A stretch of 64,000 nt of DNA from Saccharomonospora marina XMU15 (GCF_000244955.1 NZ_CM001439.1:5079234-5143233), one strand, 5' to 3'; positions 15,986-25,765 are shown, counted from the stretch's first letter. The notes: a model not told the origin generated them from the letters alone. Numbers and translations: made by a program.

Positions 15986-16744
15986 CTATGCGGTCGCGCC
16001 GCCGTCTAGCACCAGATCGTGGCCGATGGCGTAACTGGACTCGGCAGAGGCGAGCCAGAGCACGGCCGCGGCTGCTTCGTCCAGCGTTCCGACCCTGCGG
16101 GCGGGCAGCATCGTCTTCATGCGATCGGCACGGTCGGCTTCGGTTTCGCCCTGCTGCAGCGACATCGTCGTGTCGATGGGCCCGGGACTGATCGCGTTGA
16201 TCCGGATGCCGTCGTCGATGTACTCCCTGGCCGCTGTTCGGGTCAGCGCGCTCACCGCAGCCTTGGACGCCGCGTACGCGCCCAGCGAGGCGAGCCGCAT
16301 GTGCGCTCCGAGGTTGGAGGCGGTGTTGACGATGGTGCCGCCACCGTGAGCACGCATGTGGATGATCTCGTGCTTCATCGAAAGCCACACGCCCGTGAGA
16401 TTGACGGCCAGCAGCCGATCCCAGTCCGCTGCTTCGACGTCGGCGACCGCACCTGCCGCAAGGACACCCGCGTTGTTGAACGCCACGTGCAGTCCCCCAT
16501 GACGGTCCACAGTGGTCGCGACAAGTCCGGCTACGTCCTCGGGGCGAGACACGTCGGCGGGAATCGCGCTGCCCTCGCCGCCGACTTCCCCGATGAGTTC
16601 GACGGTCCTGGCGAGCGGTTCTGGACTGCGCCCGGCCACCGCGACCGTCGCACCTTCGCGTGCGAACGCCACGGCGGTGGCCCTCCCGATGCCGGAACCC
16701 CCACCGGTGACGAGAACGACCTTGCCTGCGAAACGACGATTCAT
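15986..16744 (-). CDS. SDR-family oxidoreductase
   Basis: A 252-aa short-chain dehydrogenase: NAD(P) motif TGGGSGIG (residues 13-20), NNAG (FNNAGVLAAG), the Tyr-Lys pair in GAYAASKAAVS, and the C-terminal SPGPIDTTM and LVLDGGATA typical of classical SDRs. The start codon overlaps the stop of the MFS gene (ATGA), so the two are co-translated, probably under the neighbouring TetR regulator. The substrate is unknown. Confidence 0.92.
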   Translation of the reverse strand: MNRRFAGKVVLVTGGGSGIGRATAVAFAREGATVAVAGRSPEPLARTVELIGEVGGEGSAIPADVSRPEDVAGLVATTVDRHGGLHVAFNNAGVLAAGAVADVEAADWDRLLAVNLTGVWLSMKHEIIHMRAHGGGTIVNTASNLGAHMRLASLGAYAASKAAVSALTRTAAREYIDDGIRINAISPGPIDTTMSLQQGETEADRADRMKTMLPARRVGTLDEAAAAVLWLASAESSYAIGHDLVLDGGATA

Positions 16745-18141
16745 GGCTTCCTTCCGATTCTTCTTCCGATTTTCAGGTGTGCGGCCAGCGCCACCGCCGC
16801 CGTGACGGCGAAAGTGATCGCGGCGAGCGTGAACGCGAAGCCGTACCCCTTGCCCGTCGCCTCGGCCGATGGCAGGTGGTGCTGGGACGCCGCATAGGAG
16901 GAGGCGAGTGGAATCAACACCGCGAGCCCGACCGGCGGGCCGACCTCCATCGCGGTATTGGCGACGGCCGCCGCGACACCGGCGCGGCCGTGCGGGGTAT
17001 CGGTGGTAGCCAGCACCATGGCGGCGGAGAAGCTCACGCCCGCACCGAGCGAGAACGCCAGCAGCGCGGCCTGCAGTGCAGCGGCCCCGGGCCAGGCATG
17101 ACCCACTTGGGTCAGCAACAGGCATCCGGCGCCTGCGAGCAGCAGCCCCGCAACGAGCAGCGGTTGCGTTCCCAGCCGCACTCGGGTCCGGCCCACCAGC
17201 GGGCCCGCCGTCAGTAAGGCCACGACCGGCAGGAGGAACATCGCCGAGGTGGCCGCAGGCGAGTATCCCCGGACCTGCTGCAAGTACAGCGCCAGGATGA
17301 AGTGCGCCGCCGACATGCCCGCGGCCGTGACAGCGATCGCCGCCAGCGCGACCGCCCGCGACGGCGCGAGCAGGAACGACAGTGGGAGCAGCGGCGAGGT
17401 CGACCGGGCCTCGATCAACGCGAACGCACCCAGTAACCCGACTCCGGCGACGGTCCAGCCGATGGAGCCGATCCCGAGGCCGTAGATAGCCACGGCGAGC
17501 CCAGCGGTGACCGTGGCGGCGCCGGGAAGATCCAGCGACGTGCGCCGGGGCGGCGAACCAGCGGGGATCAGGCGTGGCGCGGACACGAGCACCACCACCG
17601 AAACCACGGCGGGCAACACGAAAACCCACCGCCAGGACGCCCACGTCAACACCACGCCCGCGACGACGTTGCCAAGTGTCGCGCCAACACTGGCGAGCAC
17701 TCCCCAGAAGGCGACGGCCCGGGCCCGCCGGGCGGGGTCGAGGAAGACCGGGCCCAGTAGCGCCATGGCGGCCGGAGCCGCCAGCGCTGCTCCCGCGCCT
17801 TGCCCGAACCGGGCAGCGATCAGCGCCCACGCCCCTGGCGCGAGGGCGGCGGCGAGACACGCGAGCGCGAACGCCGCCATACCAGCGGTGAGCGAGCGCC
17901 GGTGGCCTACCAGGTCGGCGATACGACCACCGAACAGCAGCAAACCGCCGAACGCCACCCCGTAGGCGGAGCTAGCGAGCACCAGCCCCGCGTCGTCGAC
18001 GCCGAGATCCGCCTGTACCGCCGGGAGCGCCACGGTGAGCACGGTGATCGCCGCGATCAGCGTGACCTGAACACAGGCGAGAAGCGCGAACGCCAACCGT
18101 CGGCCACCCGCACTCCGCCGGTGCGCCACCACCTCAGCCAT
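16741..18141 (-). CDS. MFS multidrug efflux transporter (DHA2-like, 14-helix)
   Basis: A 466-aa transporter with about 14 hydrophobic segments, MFS motif A in GGRIADLVGHRRSLTAG and the antiporter-type motif WGVLASVGATLGNVVAGVV. The second in-frame ATG (18141, MAEVVAHRR) was chosen because it has a GCAGGGGCT ribosome site; an ATG at 18153 would leave no leader and touch the operator. It is downstream of a tetR gene and precedes the SDR by a 4-nt overlap. Likely an exporter of a toxic or antibiotic-like compound. Confidence 0.9.
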   Translation of the reverse strand: MAEVVAHRRSAGGRRLAFALLACVQVTLIAAITVLTVALPAVQADLGVDDAGLVLASSAYGVAFGGLLLFGGRIADLVGHRRSLTAGMAAFALACLAAALAPGAWALIAARFGQGAGAALAAPAAMALLGPVFLDPARRARAVAFWGVLASVGATLGNVVAGVVLTWASWRWVFVLPAVVSVVVLVSAPRLIPAGSPPRRTSLDLPGAATVTAGLAVAIYGLGIGSIGWTVAGVGLLGAFALIEARSTSPLLPLSFLLAPSRAVALAAIAVTAAGMSAAHFILALYLQQVRGYSPAATSAMFLLPVVALLTAGPLVGRTRVRLGTQPLLVAGLLLAGAGCLLLTQVGHAWPGAAALQAALLAFSLGAGVSFSAAMVLATTDTPHGRAGVAAAVANTAMEVGPPVGLAVLIPLASSYAASQHHLPSAEATGKGYGFAFTLAAITFAVTAAVALAAHLKIGRRIGRKP

Positions 18142-18155
18142 AGCCCCTGCCATAT

Positions 18156-18171
18156 TAGATCGATCGTTCTA
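18156..18171. promoter_or_regulatory. TetR-type operator before the MFS gene
   Basis: TAGATCGATCGTTCTA is an imperfect 16-bp palindrome (TAGA-n-CGATCG-n-TCTA) 14 bp upstream of the MFS start. It aligns with the site before tetR at 18817-18832, sharing AGA-n-CGAT-n-G-n-TC-n-A. Confidence 0.6.
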
Positions 18172-18213
18172 GTTTTGGAGCGCGAAAAGGTCCCGTCGCA
18201 CGACGGGAACGAG

Positions 18214-18795
18214 CTACCGCAGCACCGCCATCGCCTGCTCGGCCGCGTCCCGCAGTCGCGCCGGATCGGGATCGGCCCTGCCCAGCACCCGGATTCCTTG
18301 CAACATCACCAGCAGGAACCGCGCGAGCGCTCTCGGGTCCTGCTCCCCGGAGATCTCTCCCTGCGACCGTGCCCGCATCAGCGCGGACACCAGAGCGGTC
18401 TCCAGCGTGTCCCAACTCGTCTGCACCCCGCGGGCGACCTGACGATCCCGAGGCGCCAGCTCGACCGCCGCGTTGACCACCATGCAGCCCCGGTGGCGCT
18501 CGTCGGACAGCGAGTCGGCCACATAGGACTCGACCAGTGCACGCACCGCAGGCAGCACCGGCCCCGGCTGCGACAACCGCTCCACCACACCGGGGTCCTG
18601 CGCCCGCAGATAGCGGTCCAGCGCCTTCAGGTACAGCTCGCGCTTGCCCCCGAACGTGGCATAGATGCTCGCCCTGGCCACACCGAGGTGCTCAACAAGA
18701 TCCGCCATCGACGTCGCCTCGTAGCCGCGCTCCCAGAACAACTCCAGCGCGCGCTGCAACACCGTGTCCGGATCGAACTCTTTCGTCCGCGCCAC
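18214..18795 (-). CDS. TetR/AcrR-family transcriptional regulator
   Basis: A 193-aa protein with an N-terminal TetR helix-turn-helix (WERGYEATSMADLVEHLGVA and RASIYATFGGKRELYLKAL) and a helical ligand domain. It lies 72 nt before the MFS-SDR pair on the same strand. Matching palindromes precede both units, so it probably represses its own gene and the efflux operon. The ligand is unknown. Confidence 0.92.
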   Translation of the reverse strand: MARTKEFDPDTVLQRALELFWERGYEATSMADLVEHLGVARASIYATFGGKRELYLKALDRYLRAQDPGVVERLSQPGPVLPAVRALVESYVADSLSDERHRGCMVVNAAVELAPRDRQVARGVQTSWDTLETALVSALMRARSQGEISGEQDPRALARFLLVMLQGIRVLGRADPDPARLRDAAEQAMAVLR

Positions 18796-18816
18796 GACAC
18801 AAAAGCTATCCCTATA

Positions 18817-18832
18817 AAGACCGATTGGTCAA
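18817..18832. promoter_or_regulatory. TetR-type operator before the tetR gene
   Basis: AAGACCGATTGGTCAA carries perfect GACC/GGTC arms about 22 bp upstream of the tetR start. It matches the MFS operator at 11 of 16 positions including the central CGAT. Confidence 0.6.
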
Positions 18833-18912
18833 ATATCGGCACCTGCCCGCCGCCGCGTCACCGGCCGAAAACCAGGTGCGGGCCGGACGCACGGTGGGCT
18901 TCGATGGGCGGT

Positions 18913-19782
18913 ATGGCCATCGAGTTGCGCACGCCCGCGATGGACGAACTGGGCGAGGCCGTGAGCGTGCTGCGGGAGTGGCAGCAGGACACGGTGATGC
19001 AGCTGCATCCGGGCGACGTGGGCTGGTTCTGGCGAGCGGGGACGGAAGCGACGGCTGCCGCGATCCGGATCTGGAAGCGAGCCGGGGAAGTTCTCGCCGT
19101 CGGGCTGCTGGACGGTCCGAGGCTGTTACGGATGACGATCGCACCTGGCGCGTGGCGAGACGAGGAGTTGGCGCGACGGCTCGTCGCGGACGTAGTCGAG
19201 CCGAACCGCGGCGTGCTGCCGCAGGGGAAGGCGTGCCTCGAAGCGCCTATGGGCGCGCTGATCCAGGAGTTGCTGCCCGAGCACGGCTGGAGCGCGGGCG
19301 AGCCGTGGACACCGCTGCACCGCGACCTCGCCGGGCCGGTGAAGGACCCGGGCTTGCGGATCGAGCTGGTCGGGCCGGAACTGGCGCGGGTGCGGGCAGT
19401 GCTACAGCGAGCCTCGTTCGACGGGTCGCCGTTCAGCGACGAGCACTGGCACGCGATGGCATGCGGACTGCCCTACGCCGACGCCCGCTGCCTGGTCGGG
19501 TATGACGACGAAGGTGACGCGGTGGCGACGGTGACGGTGTGGTCAGCCGGCCCGGGCAGGCCCGGACTGCTCGAACCCATGGGCGTGCACAGGGAACATC
19601 GCGGTCGCGGCCACGGGAAGGCGATCAGCATCGCCGCGGCGGCCGCGCTCAAGGAATTCGGCTCGTCCAGCGCGATGGTCTGCACACCGAGCACCAATAC
19701 CGGCGCCGTGGCCACCTACCGGTCGGCAGGCTTCGTGCGTTTCCCCGAGGTGAGGGACCTGTGCCGGGACGTTCGGAGTTGA
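18913..19782 (+). CDS. GNAT-family N-acetyltransferase
   Basis: A 289-aa protein. The C-terminal half is a GNAT domain with the acetyl-CoA loop MGVHREHRGRGHGKAIS and a closing CTPSTNTGAVATYRSAGFV; the N-terminal half looks like a degenerate second GNAT-like domain. The start is the ATG at 18913 (MAIELRTP); an ATG at 18904 is an alternative. It stands alone, divergent from tetR. The acetyl acceptor is unknown. Confidence 0.85.
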   Translation: MAIELRTPAMDELGEAVSVLREWQQDTVMQLHPGDVGWFWRAGTEATAAAIRIWKRAGEVLAVGLLDGPRLLRMTIAPGAWRDEELARRLVADVVEPNRGVLPQGKACLEAPMGALIQELLPEHGWSAGEPWTPLHRDLAGPVKDPGLRIELVGPELARVRAVLQRASFDGSPFSDEHWHAMACGLPYADARCLVGYDDEGDAVATVTVWSAGPGRPGLLEPMGVHREHRGRGHGKAISIAAAAALKEFGSSSAMVCTPSTNTGAVATYRSAGFVRFPEVRDLCRDVRS

Positions 19783-19855
19783 CCACCCGATCACTGGCCA
19801 CGTAGGTACTGGCTCGAAACAAGGCAACTGAGGCAGAAGAAGAGACTGAGCAAGG

Positions 19856-19888
19856 CCAGGGGGTTTCCTTCGACCTGAGACCCCCTGG
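19856..19888 (-). terminator. Probable tRNA-Thr terminator
   Basis: CCAGGGGGT (19856-19864) pairs perfectly with ACCCCCTGG (19880-19888) across a 15-nt loop, 9 nt past the 3' end of the minus-strand tRNA gene, followed on that strand by a pyrimidine-rich stretch. Confidence 0.6.
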
Positions 19889-19897
19889 TCAACGCTG

Positions 19898-19970
19898 AGC
19901 CGGCAAGGGGGCTCGAACCCCTGACCTTCTGTTTACAAGACAGATGCTCTACCAACTGAGCTATACCGGC
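19898..19970 (-). tRNA. tRNA-Thr (anticodon UGU)
   Basis: A 73-nt cloverleaf on the minus strand: acceptor stem GCCGGTA/TGCCGGC with one G-U pair, D-arm AGCTCAGTTGGTAGAGC, anticodon loop CTTGTAA giving UGU, and T-arm GGGGTTCGAGCCCC. No CCA is encoded. A TATAGT box on the same strand about 30 nt upstream (20007-20002) may be its -10. Confidence 0.95.
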
Positions 19971-20201
19971 CTGTCCCGCCACCCCTGCGACGGACCCGTC
20001 CACTATATCCACCGTCACGTGCGCCACACCTACCGCCCGGGGCAGGCAGCGGGCGCCTCGAACCGGCCGAACGCAATTACCTTGGTCTGGGCGTGCCCGT
20101 TCACCGTTACGAATGAACGTGGCACACGCCACGGTGGTCAGCGTGCAACGTCCAGGGTCGGGCGGTCGATGCACCCTCGGGGACCCGTGAGGAGGTGGGA
20201 G

Positions 20202-21725
20202 ATGAAACTGAAGCCGCGCGCTCGTACGGCGGCGCCCCGGCGCCGGCACGCGTGGCAGATCCTGGAGGCCCCGGCCGAGGATCACTACGACAAGAGAGGC
20301 CCGCGACAGCAACGCGGCCGCAAGACCCGGCAACGCGCCTGGCACATCCTGGAACCGCCGACGGGCGAACTGCCCGCCGTCCAGCCGCCACCGGACGCGA
20401 CCATCGGGCCGGAGCTTCCCGACGAGGCCACCCTGCACCTCGTGCTCGACCTCGCCGTGCGCATCGGTGAGGTACAGATGGCCAATGGTGCCGGTGCCTC
20501 CGACGTGACGGCGACGATTCTTACCCTCACCCGCGCGCTGGGGCTACCTCATTGTGAGGTCGACGTCATCTTCACGTCGATCACCGTCAGCTGCCTGCGC
20601 GGCAGCGACCTGCCCCCGGTCACCGCGCTAAGGGTGGTCCGCTCGCGCAGCCTCGACTACACCCGGCTCTCGGACACCGAGCGGCTCGTGCAGCGACTGA
20701 TCCGGGGTCGGATCAGCGCCGAGGACGCCTACACCGAACTGCACCGCGTCACGACGGCGAAGCACCCATACCCGCGTTGGGTATCCACGCTGGCGTGGGG
20801 CGGCATGGCCGGGTTCATCACCCTGCTGCTCGGCGGCACCGGGTGGACACCGGTGATCGCGTTCGTCATCAGCGCGCTGGTCGACCGGGTAGGGCGGCTG
20901 CTGAACAAGGCGGCGCTGCCGTTCTTCTTCCAGCAGGTGGTCGGCGGGTTCATCGCGACGATCTCGGCCATCGCGATCGTCAACCTCGATTTCTTCGCAC
21001 TCGAGCGACCGACGCTCGTCGTGGCGGCCGCGCTCACCGTGCTGCTGTCCGGCCTTTCCACGGTCTCCGCGGTACAGGACGCCATCACCGGCTACTACGT
21101 CACCGCGGCAGGACGAAGTCTCGAAGTGGCACTGATGAGTGCCGGGCTGATCACGGGAGTCGCCGGGGCGATCAGCCTCGCGGCCAAGCTGGGTGCTACC
21201 CACACCCCGATCCCCGACGTACCGGGGGTCACCCCGCTCTCGCTGCCGATCATGCTGCTCGCCGGCTCCGGGGCGGCCGCGTGCTTCGCGCTCGCCTCCT
21301 ACTCCAGGCTGCGGCCGCTGCTGGTCGCGGCAGCCGCGGGCGCTGTCGGCGCAGGCGCCTACGGCGCCATGCAGCTGTTCCAGACGTCGACGATCGTCGC
21401 CTCCGCGATCGCCGCGACCCTGGTGGGTCTCGGCGGCGGCGTACTGGCGAGGAGGCTGCGGGTCACCCCTCTGGTCGTCGCCGTGTCGGGGATCACGCCG
21501 CTGCTTCCCGGATTGGCCACCTACCGCGGGCTGTCCGAACTCGCCGACGGCGGAACGATGACGACTCTGATGTCCGCTGTGGCCATTGGTATGGCACTGG
21601 CCGCGGGCGTGGTGCTCGGCGAGTTCCTCGCCCAGCCGCTACGCACCGGGCTCGGCAGGCTGGAACGCAAGCTCGCGGGACCACGAATGGCGGGTCCGCT
21701 CGATCCTGGCCGCCGCCTTGATTGA
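20202..21725 (+). CDS. ThrE-like threonine/serine exporter family protein
   Basis: A 507-aa protein. A basic cytoplasmic N-terminus of about 75 residues carries two copies of AWxILExP (AWQILEAP and AWHILEPP). A ThrE N-terminal domain follows (LAVRIGEVQMANGAGASDVT, VDVIFTSITVSC), then about ten hydrophobic segments of the fused ThrE/ThrE-2 membrane domain (ALVDRVGRLLNKAALPFFFQQ, then PLLPGLATYRGL). The family exports threonine and serine. A strong GAGGAGGTGGGAG site sets the start at 20202. It sits next to tRNA-Thr, probably by chance. Confidence 0.88.
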   Translation: MKLKPRARTAAPRRRHAWQILEAPAEDHYDKRGPRQQRGRKTRQRAWHILEPPTGELPAVQPPPDATIGPELPDEATLHLVLDLAVRIGEVQMANGAGASDVTATILTLTRALGLPHCEVDVIFTSITVSCLRGSDLPPVTALRVVRSRSLDYTRLSDTERLVQRLIRGRISAEDAYTELHRVTTAKHPYPRWVSTLAWGGMAGFITLLLGGTGWTPVIAFVISALVDRVGRLLNKAALPFFFQQVVGGFIATISAIAIVNLDFFALERPTLVVAAALTVLLSGLSTVSAVQDAITGYYVTAAGRSLEVALMSAGLITGVAGAISLAAKLGATHTPIPDVPGVTPLSLPIMLLAGSGAAACFALASYSRLRPLLVAAAAGAVGAGAYGAMQLFQTSTIVASAIAATLVGLGGGVLARRLRVTPLVVAVSGITPLLPGLATYRGLSELADGGTMTTLMSAVAIGMALAAGVVLGEFLAQPLRTGLGRLERKLAGPRMAGPLDPGRRLD

Positions 21726-21749
21726 GTTCACCGCGATAGTGTCTTAACC

Positions 21750-23198
21750 ATGCCACCCGCGGGATCACCACAGTCGAACGCGAGAGCAGAATTCGTCGTT
21801 GTCGCCAACAGGCTTCCCGTAGACCTGGAACGTTCCGCCGACGGGACCCAGCGCTGGACGCAGAGCCCCGGTGGCCTCGTCTCGGCGCTGGAACCCTTCC
21901 TGCGTTCCCGCAAGGGCGCCTGGGTCGGCTGGCCCGGCGTTCCCGATGTCGAGGTCGACGAGTTCACCGACGACAGCCTCGTGCTCCACCCGGTGACACT
22001 GACCTCCGAAGACGTCCGCGACTACTACGAAGGGTTCTCCAACGCGACACTGTGGCCGCTCTACCACGATGTGGTGGCGCGCCCGATCTTCGACCGCGGC
22101 TGGTGGGAAAGCTACGTCCGCGTGAACCGGCGATTCGCCGAGGCCAGCGCGGCCGTCGCGGGTGAGGGCGCGACGGTGTGGGTGCAGGACTACCAGCTGC
22201 AACTGGTGCCCTCCATGCTGCGCGAGCTCCGGCCGGACCTGCGCATCGGCTTCTTCCTGCACATCCCGTTCCCCCCGGTGGAACTGTTCATGCAGATGCC
22301 GTGGCGAGCCGAGATCGTGCGAGGGCTCATCGGCGCCGACCTCGTCGGCTTCCACCGGCCGGGTGGTGCGCAGAACTTCCTGTGGCTGGCGCGGCAACTG
22401 ATCGGGCTGGAGCCGAGCCGAGGTTCGGTAGGTGTGCGATCACGACCGGGCATGGTGCAGGTGGGCGACCGCACCGTGCGGGTGGGCGCGTTCCCGATCT
22501 CCATCGACGCAGCCGGGCTGGACACGCTGGCGAGAACCAAGGCGGTGGCGGACCGCGCCGCCCAGGTGCGCGCCGATCTGGGCAATCCCGACACCGTCCT
22601 GCTCGGAGTCGACCGGCTCGACTACACCAAGGGCATCGACCTGCGGCTCCAGGCATTCCACGAACTGCTGCAGGAAGGCCGGGTCAAACCGGAGAATGTG
22701 ACGTTCGTCCAACTCGCGACACCCAGCCGCGAACGGGTCGAGCACTACCAGCGGATGCGTAGCGAGATCGAGCAGATGGTGGGCCGCATCAACGGCGAGT
22801 TCGCGCGGGTTGGTCGTCCGGTTGTGCACTACCTGCACCAATCGGTGAACCGTACCGAACTGGCGGCGTTCTTCACGGCGGCCGACGTCATGGTGGTGAC
22901 TCCGCTGCGGGACGGCATGAACCTGGTCTGCAAGGAGTACGTCGCGTGCAGGCACGATCTGGGCGGAGCGCTGGTGCTCTCCGAGTTCGCGGGCGCGGCC
23001 GCGGAGTTGAGCAGCGCTTTCCTTGTCAACCCGCATGATCTGGACGGGGTGAAGAACGCACTGGAACAGGCTATTACGCTCGACCCCGCGGAAGGTCGGC
23101 GTAGGATGCGCGCCTTACGTCGTCAGGTACTGACACACGACGTCGACAGGTGGGCGCGCTCGTTCCTGGAAGCGCTCGGGTCCGAGACGGCCGCCTGA
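21750..23198 (+). CDS. otsA: Trehalose-6-phosphate synthase
   Basis: A 482-aa GT20 glycosyltransferase that joins UDP- or GDP-glucose to glucose-6-phosphate. Seen are [53 protein letters not shown] and the donor-binding [13 protein letters not shown] followed by [11 protein letters not shown]. Length is normal. A GATAGT box lies 9 nt before the ATG with no ribosome site, suggesting a leaderless transcript. The OtsB-GH15 fusion follows after 35 nt, so both steps of the OtsAB pathway are encoded together. Confidence 0.96.
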   Translation: MPPAGSPQSNARAEFVVVANRLPVDLERSADGTQRWTQSPGGLVSALEPFLRSRKGAWVGWPGVPDVEVDEFTDDSLVLHPVTLTSEDVRDYYEGFSNATLWPLYHDVVARPIFDRGWWESYVRVNRRFAEASAAVAGEGATVWVQDYQLQLVPSMLRELRPDLRIGFFLHIPFPPVELFMQMPWRAEIVRGLIGADLVGFHRPGGAQNFLWLARQLIGLEPSRGSVGVRSRPGMVQVGDRTVRVGAFPISIDAAGLDTLARTKAVADRAAQVRADLGNPDTVLLGVDRLDYTKGIDLRLQAFHELLQEGRVKPENVTFVQLATPSRERVEHYQRMRSEIEQMVGRINGEFARVGRPVVHYLHQSVNRTELAAFFTAADVMVVTPLRDGMNLVCKEYVACRHDLGGALVLSEFAGAAAELSSAFLVNPHDLDGVKNALEQAITLDPAEGRRRMRALRRQVLTHDVDRWARSFLEALGSETAA

Positions 23199-23233
23199 AT
23201 CCAGACCACTGCGAAGCTCCTTAAGGAGGAGTG

Positions 23234-25765
23234 TTGACCGCCGAGGCCCTGCCCGCTGAGCTGCGGCGCGCGATCGTGCAGATCGCTCGCACGCCGCGCC
23301 TGCTGGTCGCGTGCGACTACGACGGCACGCTGGCGCCCATCACGACCAACCCCGACGAGGCTCATCCGAGACTCGAATCGGTCGGTGCACTGCGGTCACT
23401 GGCCGGCCTGCACGAGACCACCACGGCGGTGATCTCCGGCCGCGCGTTACGGGACCTGGCCATCCTTTCCCGGCTGCCCGCTGAGGTACACCTGGTCGGC
23501 AGCCACGGATCAGAGTTCGACATCGGGTTCGTGCACGCGCTCGACGCCGAGGCGCGCAATCTCCACCGGCGCGTCGAGGCCGAACTCGAACGCATCATCG
23601 AGGGCGTGGAGGGGGCCTCGCTGGAGATCAAACCCGCGAGCGTTGCCGTCCACGTGCGGCGGGCCGACCGCGAGGCGGCCCGCCGGATCATGACGGCCGT
23701 GCACGAGGGCCCGTCGACCTGGGACGGGGTGCAGACGACCGACGGCAAGGAGGTCGTTGAACTGTCTGTGGTGCGCACCGACAAGGGAAACGCGCTGGAC
23801 ACGCTGCGACATCAGGTCGGTGCCACGGCCGCGATGTTCATCGGCGACGACGTCACCGACGAGAAGGCGTTCGCCCGCCTCTCCGGCCCTGACCTCGGGG
23901 TCAAGGTCGGCGACGGCGACACCCGCGCGCAGTACCGCATCGGCGACACCGAGGAGGTCGCCACCATCCTCGCGTTCCTGCTCGAGGAGCGGCGCAACTG
24001 GCTCTACGGCGAGCAGTCGCCCCCCATCGAGCGGCTGTCGATGCTCGCCAGCGAGCGTTCTGTGGCGCTACTCACACCCGATGCGAAGCTGACCTGGCTG
24101 TGCCACCCGGGTCCGGACGCACCAGCCGTGTTCGGCGACCTGCTTGGCGGCGAGGGCGCCGGGCACTTCTCGATCAAGCCGCACCGCAACGGGCTGCCAC
24201 TGGGACAGCGCTACCTGCCCAACACGATGACCGTGGAAACGCGCTGGTCGCGGCTGCTGGTCACCGACTACCTGGAGCCGGAGAGCCCGCCGCACCGCAC
24301 CGACCTGGTGCGGGTGGTCTCCGGGGAGACCACGGCGTCGGTGGTGTTCGCGCCGAGGCCCGAGTTCGGCGGCGTGCCGGTGCGGCTGCTGCAGGAACAG
24401 GACGGCCTGCGCGTGCTGGGCACCTCCGAGCCGTGCGTGCTGCGCGCGCCCGGGGTGCGGTGGGAGATCACCAGCGACGGCCTGCACGACACCGCCACCG
24501 CGCTGATCGAGCCGTCCCCGGACAGGCCGGTGGTGCTCGAGTTGCGGTGTGGCACCACGGACCTGGGTCCGCACGAACTCACCGAGGTCGAGCGCAGGGC
24601 ACGGGCCGGTCTGGCCTGGAGCGAATGGGCGACGACGTTGAAGTTGCCGCCCGTGGAACCCGACCTGGTGGCACGTTCGGCGCTGACCCTGCGTGGCCTC
24701 GCCGACTCCGACACCGGCGGGGTGATGGCGGCGGCCACCACCTCGCTGCCAGAGGAGATCGGCGGCGTCCGCAACTGGGACTACCGCTACTGCTGGATCC
24801 GCGACGGCGCGATGACCGTGCGCGAGCTGGTCGAACTCGGTTCGCTGGAGGAGGCCGAGGGCTTCCTGCGGTGGCTGCACGGGGTGCTGTCGACCCTCGC
24901 CGGTCCGGAACGGCTGCACCCGCTGTACACGCTGGCGGGCACGCAACTCGGCGCCGAAGCGGTGATCGACTCGCTGCCCGGCTACAAGGGCTCCCGCCCC
25001 GTCCGCGTCGGCAACCTGGCCAACCACCAGGTGCAGCTCGACGTGTTCGGACCGGTCGTGGAGCTGGTGGTGACGCTGGCCGAGGCCAGGGGCGAGCTGC
25101 GCGACGAGGACTGGCAGATGGTCAGGGCCATGGCGGAGGCGGTGACAAGGCGCTGGTTCGAGCCCGACCACGGCATCTGGGAAGAGCGGCACATGCCGAG
25201 GCACCGGGTGTACTCGCGGGTGATGTGCTGGGTGACCATCGACAGGGCGATCAAACTCGCCGAGGTCTACGACCGTCCGGTTCCCTCGGGCTGGCCTGCG
25301 CTGCGTGACCAGATCGCCGCCGACGTGCTCGAGAAGGGCTGGAACGAGTCGGTCAAGGCGTTCACCACCGCCTACGACGGCACCGACCTGGACGCGGCGT
25401 CGTTGTTCGTCGGGCTTTCCGGGTTGCTCGACCCGCAGGACGAGCGGTTCCAGTCGACGGTCACGGCGATCGAGGCGGAACTGCGCAGCGGGTCGACGGT
25501 GTACCGCTACCGCAGGGACGACGGGCTTCCCGGCACCGAGGGCGGCTTTCACCTGTGTGCCGCATGGATGGTGGAGGCGTACCTGCTGACCGGTCGCCGC
25601 ACCGAGGCACAGGAGCTGTTCGAGCAGTTGGTGGACGCCGCGGGACCGACCGGGTTGCTGCCGGAGCAGTACGATCCCGTTGCGGAGCGCTCACTCGGCA
25701 ACCACCCGCAGGCCTACTCCCACCTCGGCCTCATCCGCTGCGCCCGGCTGCTGTCGGAGCAGTGA
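23234..25765 (+). CDS. Trehalose-6-phosphate phosphatase (OtsB) fused to GH15 trehalase-like domain
   Basis: An 843-aa bifunctional protein. Residues 1-250 are OtsB: HAD motif I DYDGTLAPI, TAVISGR, GSHGSEF and motif IV FIGDDVTDEKAF. Residues about 255-843 are a glycoside hydrolase family 15 module (GGVRNWDYRYCWIRDGAMTV, HGIWEERHMPRHRVYSRVMCW, STVYRYRRDDGLPGTEGGFHLCAAW), a class that includes actinobacterial trehalases. One half makes trehalose from its phosphate; the other probably splits trehalose. AAGGAGG at 23223-23229 favours TTG 23234 over GTG 23231. otsB would name only the first half. Confidence 0.9.
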   Translation: MTAEALPAELRRAIVQIARTPRLLVACDYDGTLAPITTNPDEAHPRLESVGALRSLAGLHETTTAVISGRALRDLAILSRLPAEVHLVGSHGSEFDIGFVHALDAEARNLHRRVEAELERIIEGVEGASLEIKPASVAVHVRRADREAARRIMTAVHEGPSTWDGVQTTDGKEVVELSVVRTDKGNALDTLRHQVGATAAMFIGDDVTDEKAFARLSGPDLGVKVGDGDTRAQYRIGDTEEVATILAFLLEERRNWLYGEQSPPIERLSMLASERSVALLTPDAKLTWLCHPGPDAPAVFGDLLGGEGAGHFSIKPHRNGLPLGQRYLPNTMTVETRWSRLLVTDYLEPESPPHRTDLVRVVSGETTASVVFAPRPEFGGVPVRLLQEQDGLRVLGTSEPCVLRAPGVRWEITSDGLHDTATALIEPSPDRPVVLELRCGTTDLGPHELTEVERRARAGLAWSEWATTLKLPPVEPDLVARSALTLRGLADSDTGGVMAAATTSLPEEIGGVRNWDYRYCWIRDGAMTVRELVELGSLEEAEGFLRWLHGVLSTLAGPERLHPLYTLAGTQLGAEAVIDSLPGYKGSRPVRVGNLANHQVQLDVFGPVVELVVTLAEARGELRDEDWQMVRAMAEAVTRRWFEPDHGIWEERHMPRHRVYSRVMCWVTIDRAIKLAEVYDRPVPSGWPALRDQIAADVLEKGWNESVKAFTTAYDGTDLDAASLFVGLSGLLDPQDERFQSTVTAIEAELRSGSTVYRYRRDDGLPGTEGGFHLCAAWMVEAYLLTGRRTEAQELFEQLVDAAGPTGLLPEQYDPVAERSLGNHPQAYSHLGLIRCARLLSEQ

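Noticed and set aside
19898-19970. tRNA-Thr as an integration site
   Set aside because: No integrase or repeated tRNA 3' end was found on either side.
24068-25552. 494-codon antisense frame over the GH15 domain
   Set aside because: Typical high-GC antisense shadow of a well-supported sense gene.
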